Assembly: GCA_009760855.2 (NCBI GenBank)
Contig: WPIO01000016.1
Location: 1,110,001-1,174,000 of the forward strand
Direction of reading: 5' to 3'
DNA from: Cristatella mucedo
Lineage: Eukaryota; Bryozoa; Phylactolaemata; Cristatellidae
DNA: 64,000 nt
Under the pieces are notes generated by a model that was given only the letters and a program-made list of their open reading frames with translations, had not been told where the DNA came from and searched no databases. Shown here in pieces: positions 62,707 to 64,000 of the stretch (positions within the stretch are counted from its first letter, which is position 1; each line of letters opens with the position of its first letter). A program made the position numbers and the translations under genes.

Positions 62707-62879
62707 ATAGTAATTGGTTAGTGATAATATGCAAATCGATATGCTGTTTGACGGTATTACCAAGAGGTCTGCCAGCATGGCTTGGTCAAAAACAGAGGTA
62801 GTTTAGAGAGCTCCTTTTCCAGTAAAGGTATCAGATCGCTGCATCACATTTCTGGCATTATGGACTAGAATTAGTATCT

Positions 62880-62980
62880 CGAAGTGCTTCACAACTTATG
62901 AATTCTGTCTGCCAGAAGTCATTTTGGAGGTCAATTTATGCATTAGACAATGACCCAAAGCATACTCTAAAGTAATTTGC
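62880..62980 (+). pseudogene. Tc1/mariner transposase fragment
   Basis: The plus strand encodes DNDPKHT at 62946-62966, the signature around the second catalytic Asp of Tc1-type transposases (usual form QQDNDPKHTS). The frame stops a few codons later and no other conserved block is clear. Decayed remnant. Confidence 0.6.
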
Positions 62981-63689
62981 AAGATATCTTTCTTACTCGA
63001 AAGTGATCATCACAGACCACAAGAAATCGATGGTGCCACTGGAGCAAGAAACTAGCCACAACTACTGTGTCCTCATAAGACAGGACTTCGATACGTATAA
63101 AAATACTACAGAAGTCACGGCAAATACCTGAAATGCCAAAAAAGTGATCTGTATGCATTAGAGTTTCAATTGAGATCACGAGAAATCAGTCCAATTTAGT
63201 ATATGCTTTTGGCAAACCGAGAGTAGGGACATGAGATAGTCTAAAAATAATTCCGTAATCCCTTTTCATCAGAAAATGCTGTTTGGCAGTTTTTCCTTTG
63301 TACATTGCCATCGATTTCTTACATAGTTTTTGAACCATTTTTTTTAGGAAGCTCATAATAGCGTGCTTTAAACCCTTGATAACTGTTGAGAAAATGCCAG
63401 ACATGGTTGCTAAGATACATTTTTAGAGAGGGCGATACTTGGTGCATCCAGTAAATCTTACTTCCCAGTGCTCAGAAGGTGCTACAAAATAATATCCTTG
63501 GAAAATGGCGACTATGTCAAATGCGAGAGATTACTTCAAATCACATGTTTTGACACCTAGTAAGCAAATCAAGGTGATAGCATGCAGATATTTTACAAAT
63601 ATTGTCAGCTCACGTGAATCATGTGTTCTAGCACCTAAGTAAGATAAAGCAAGTCCGATTTCAAAGCTCAAATACTCTGCTTGGGGCTT
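62981..63689. other. Unassigned sequence between two Tc1-like remnants
   Basis: Short open frames on the minus strand show no recognised domain; possibly more transposon debris. The missing PSMD5 5' exons were looked for here and not found. Confidence 0.4.
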
Positions 63690-63835
63690 GGTACATTTGG
63701 CAGCCAGATAATGACCTTAAGCACAGGCCGGTGAAGCACTTTTAAGTCCTTGTTTGACACACATGCAGTGGCCAGCATAATGCCTAATTTAAAACTCATA
63801 GAACGACCATGGAGCGATATCGAAAGGCGGCTGAG
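63690..63835 (+). pseudogene. Tc1/mariner transposase C-terminal fragment, second copy
   Basis: WQPDNDLKHRPVKHF (63698-63742) matches the Tc1 DNDPKH region. It is followed, after stops and a frameshift, by a TGGCC-coded WP and then PWSDIERRLR, which match the WPSQSPDLNPIENLW block and what follows it. Heavily mutated. It may be a separate insertion from the copy about 0.75 kb to the left. Confidence 0.6.
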
Positions 63836-64000
63836 GCCTACAACTCGGCTAATACCAATAGCCGACCTTTTCAGTAAAACTGGAAAGCGCAACAGCAGAA
63901 GAGACAAAGCAGAAGCTTGAGGCCTCTACGCTTAGCAAGACACGGGAGGTCATAAAGAATCATGATAGGAAGACATCTTACTCAATGCATACGTGCAGAA

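Overview
The window reads as metazoan nuclear DNA. Genes are split by GT-AG introns, the coding exons match animal-wide families, and the rest is filled with tRNA-derived SINEs, 5'-truncated non-LTR retrotransposons, Tc1-like and hAT-like DNA transposon debris and long microsatellites. GC content is moderate, with local CpG-rich patches. I cannot name the species; an invertebrate is most likely from the repeat types and from the divergence of the proteins from vertebrate orthologues. All gene identifications below come from translation and recalled family sequences; no database search was run.

Layout. (1) About 4.7-17.6 kb, minus strand: several exon-like open segments with good splice signals and mostly compatible phases that I could not assign to a known protein. 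They may belong to one or more unidentified genes and lie among SINEs, a 0.8-kb GA-rich tract and LINE fragments. (2) 17.85-32.18 kb, minus strand: a complete RIOK1 orthologue. I reconstruct eleven coding exons, 651 codons, with every exon phase consistent. Two of its introns use GC-AG borders. (3) 32.2-37.7 kb: RIOK1/FUBP intergenic region (divergent gene pair) with an unassigned ORF, LINE debris and a SPIN-like hAT miniature element with perfect 8-bp target duplications. (4) 37.70-52.06 kb, plus strand: a complete FUBP/KSRP-type RNA-binding protein with four KH domains, 17 coding exons and 756 codons; its putative 3' UTR ends near a polyadenylation signal at 53.94 kb. (5) 54.12-62.50 kb, minus strand: PSMD5 (26S proteasome assembly chaperone), convergent with FUBP. 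Its 5' exons lie beyond the window or were not found. (6) 62.85-63.85 kb: decayed Tc1/mariner transposase pieces.

The three identified genes do not form a pathway. RIOK1 acts in 40S ribosome maturation and PRMT5 adaptor function, FUBP/KSRP in mRNA and transcription control, and PSMD5 in proteasome base assembly. They look like ordinary housekeeping neighbours. The most distinctive content is the mobile DNA: a SINE family sharing its 3' tail with a resident LINE, nested and inverted insertions, and the SPIN-like element whose intact duplications suggest recent arrival.
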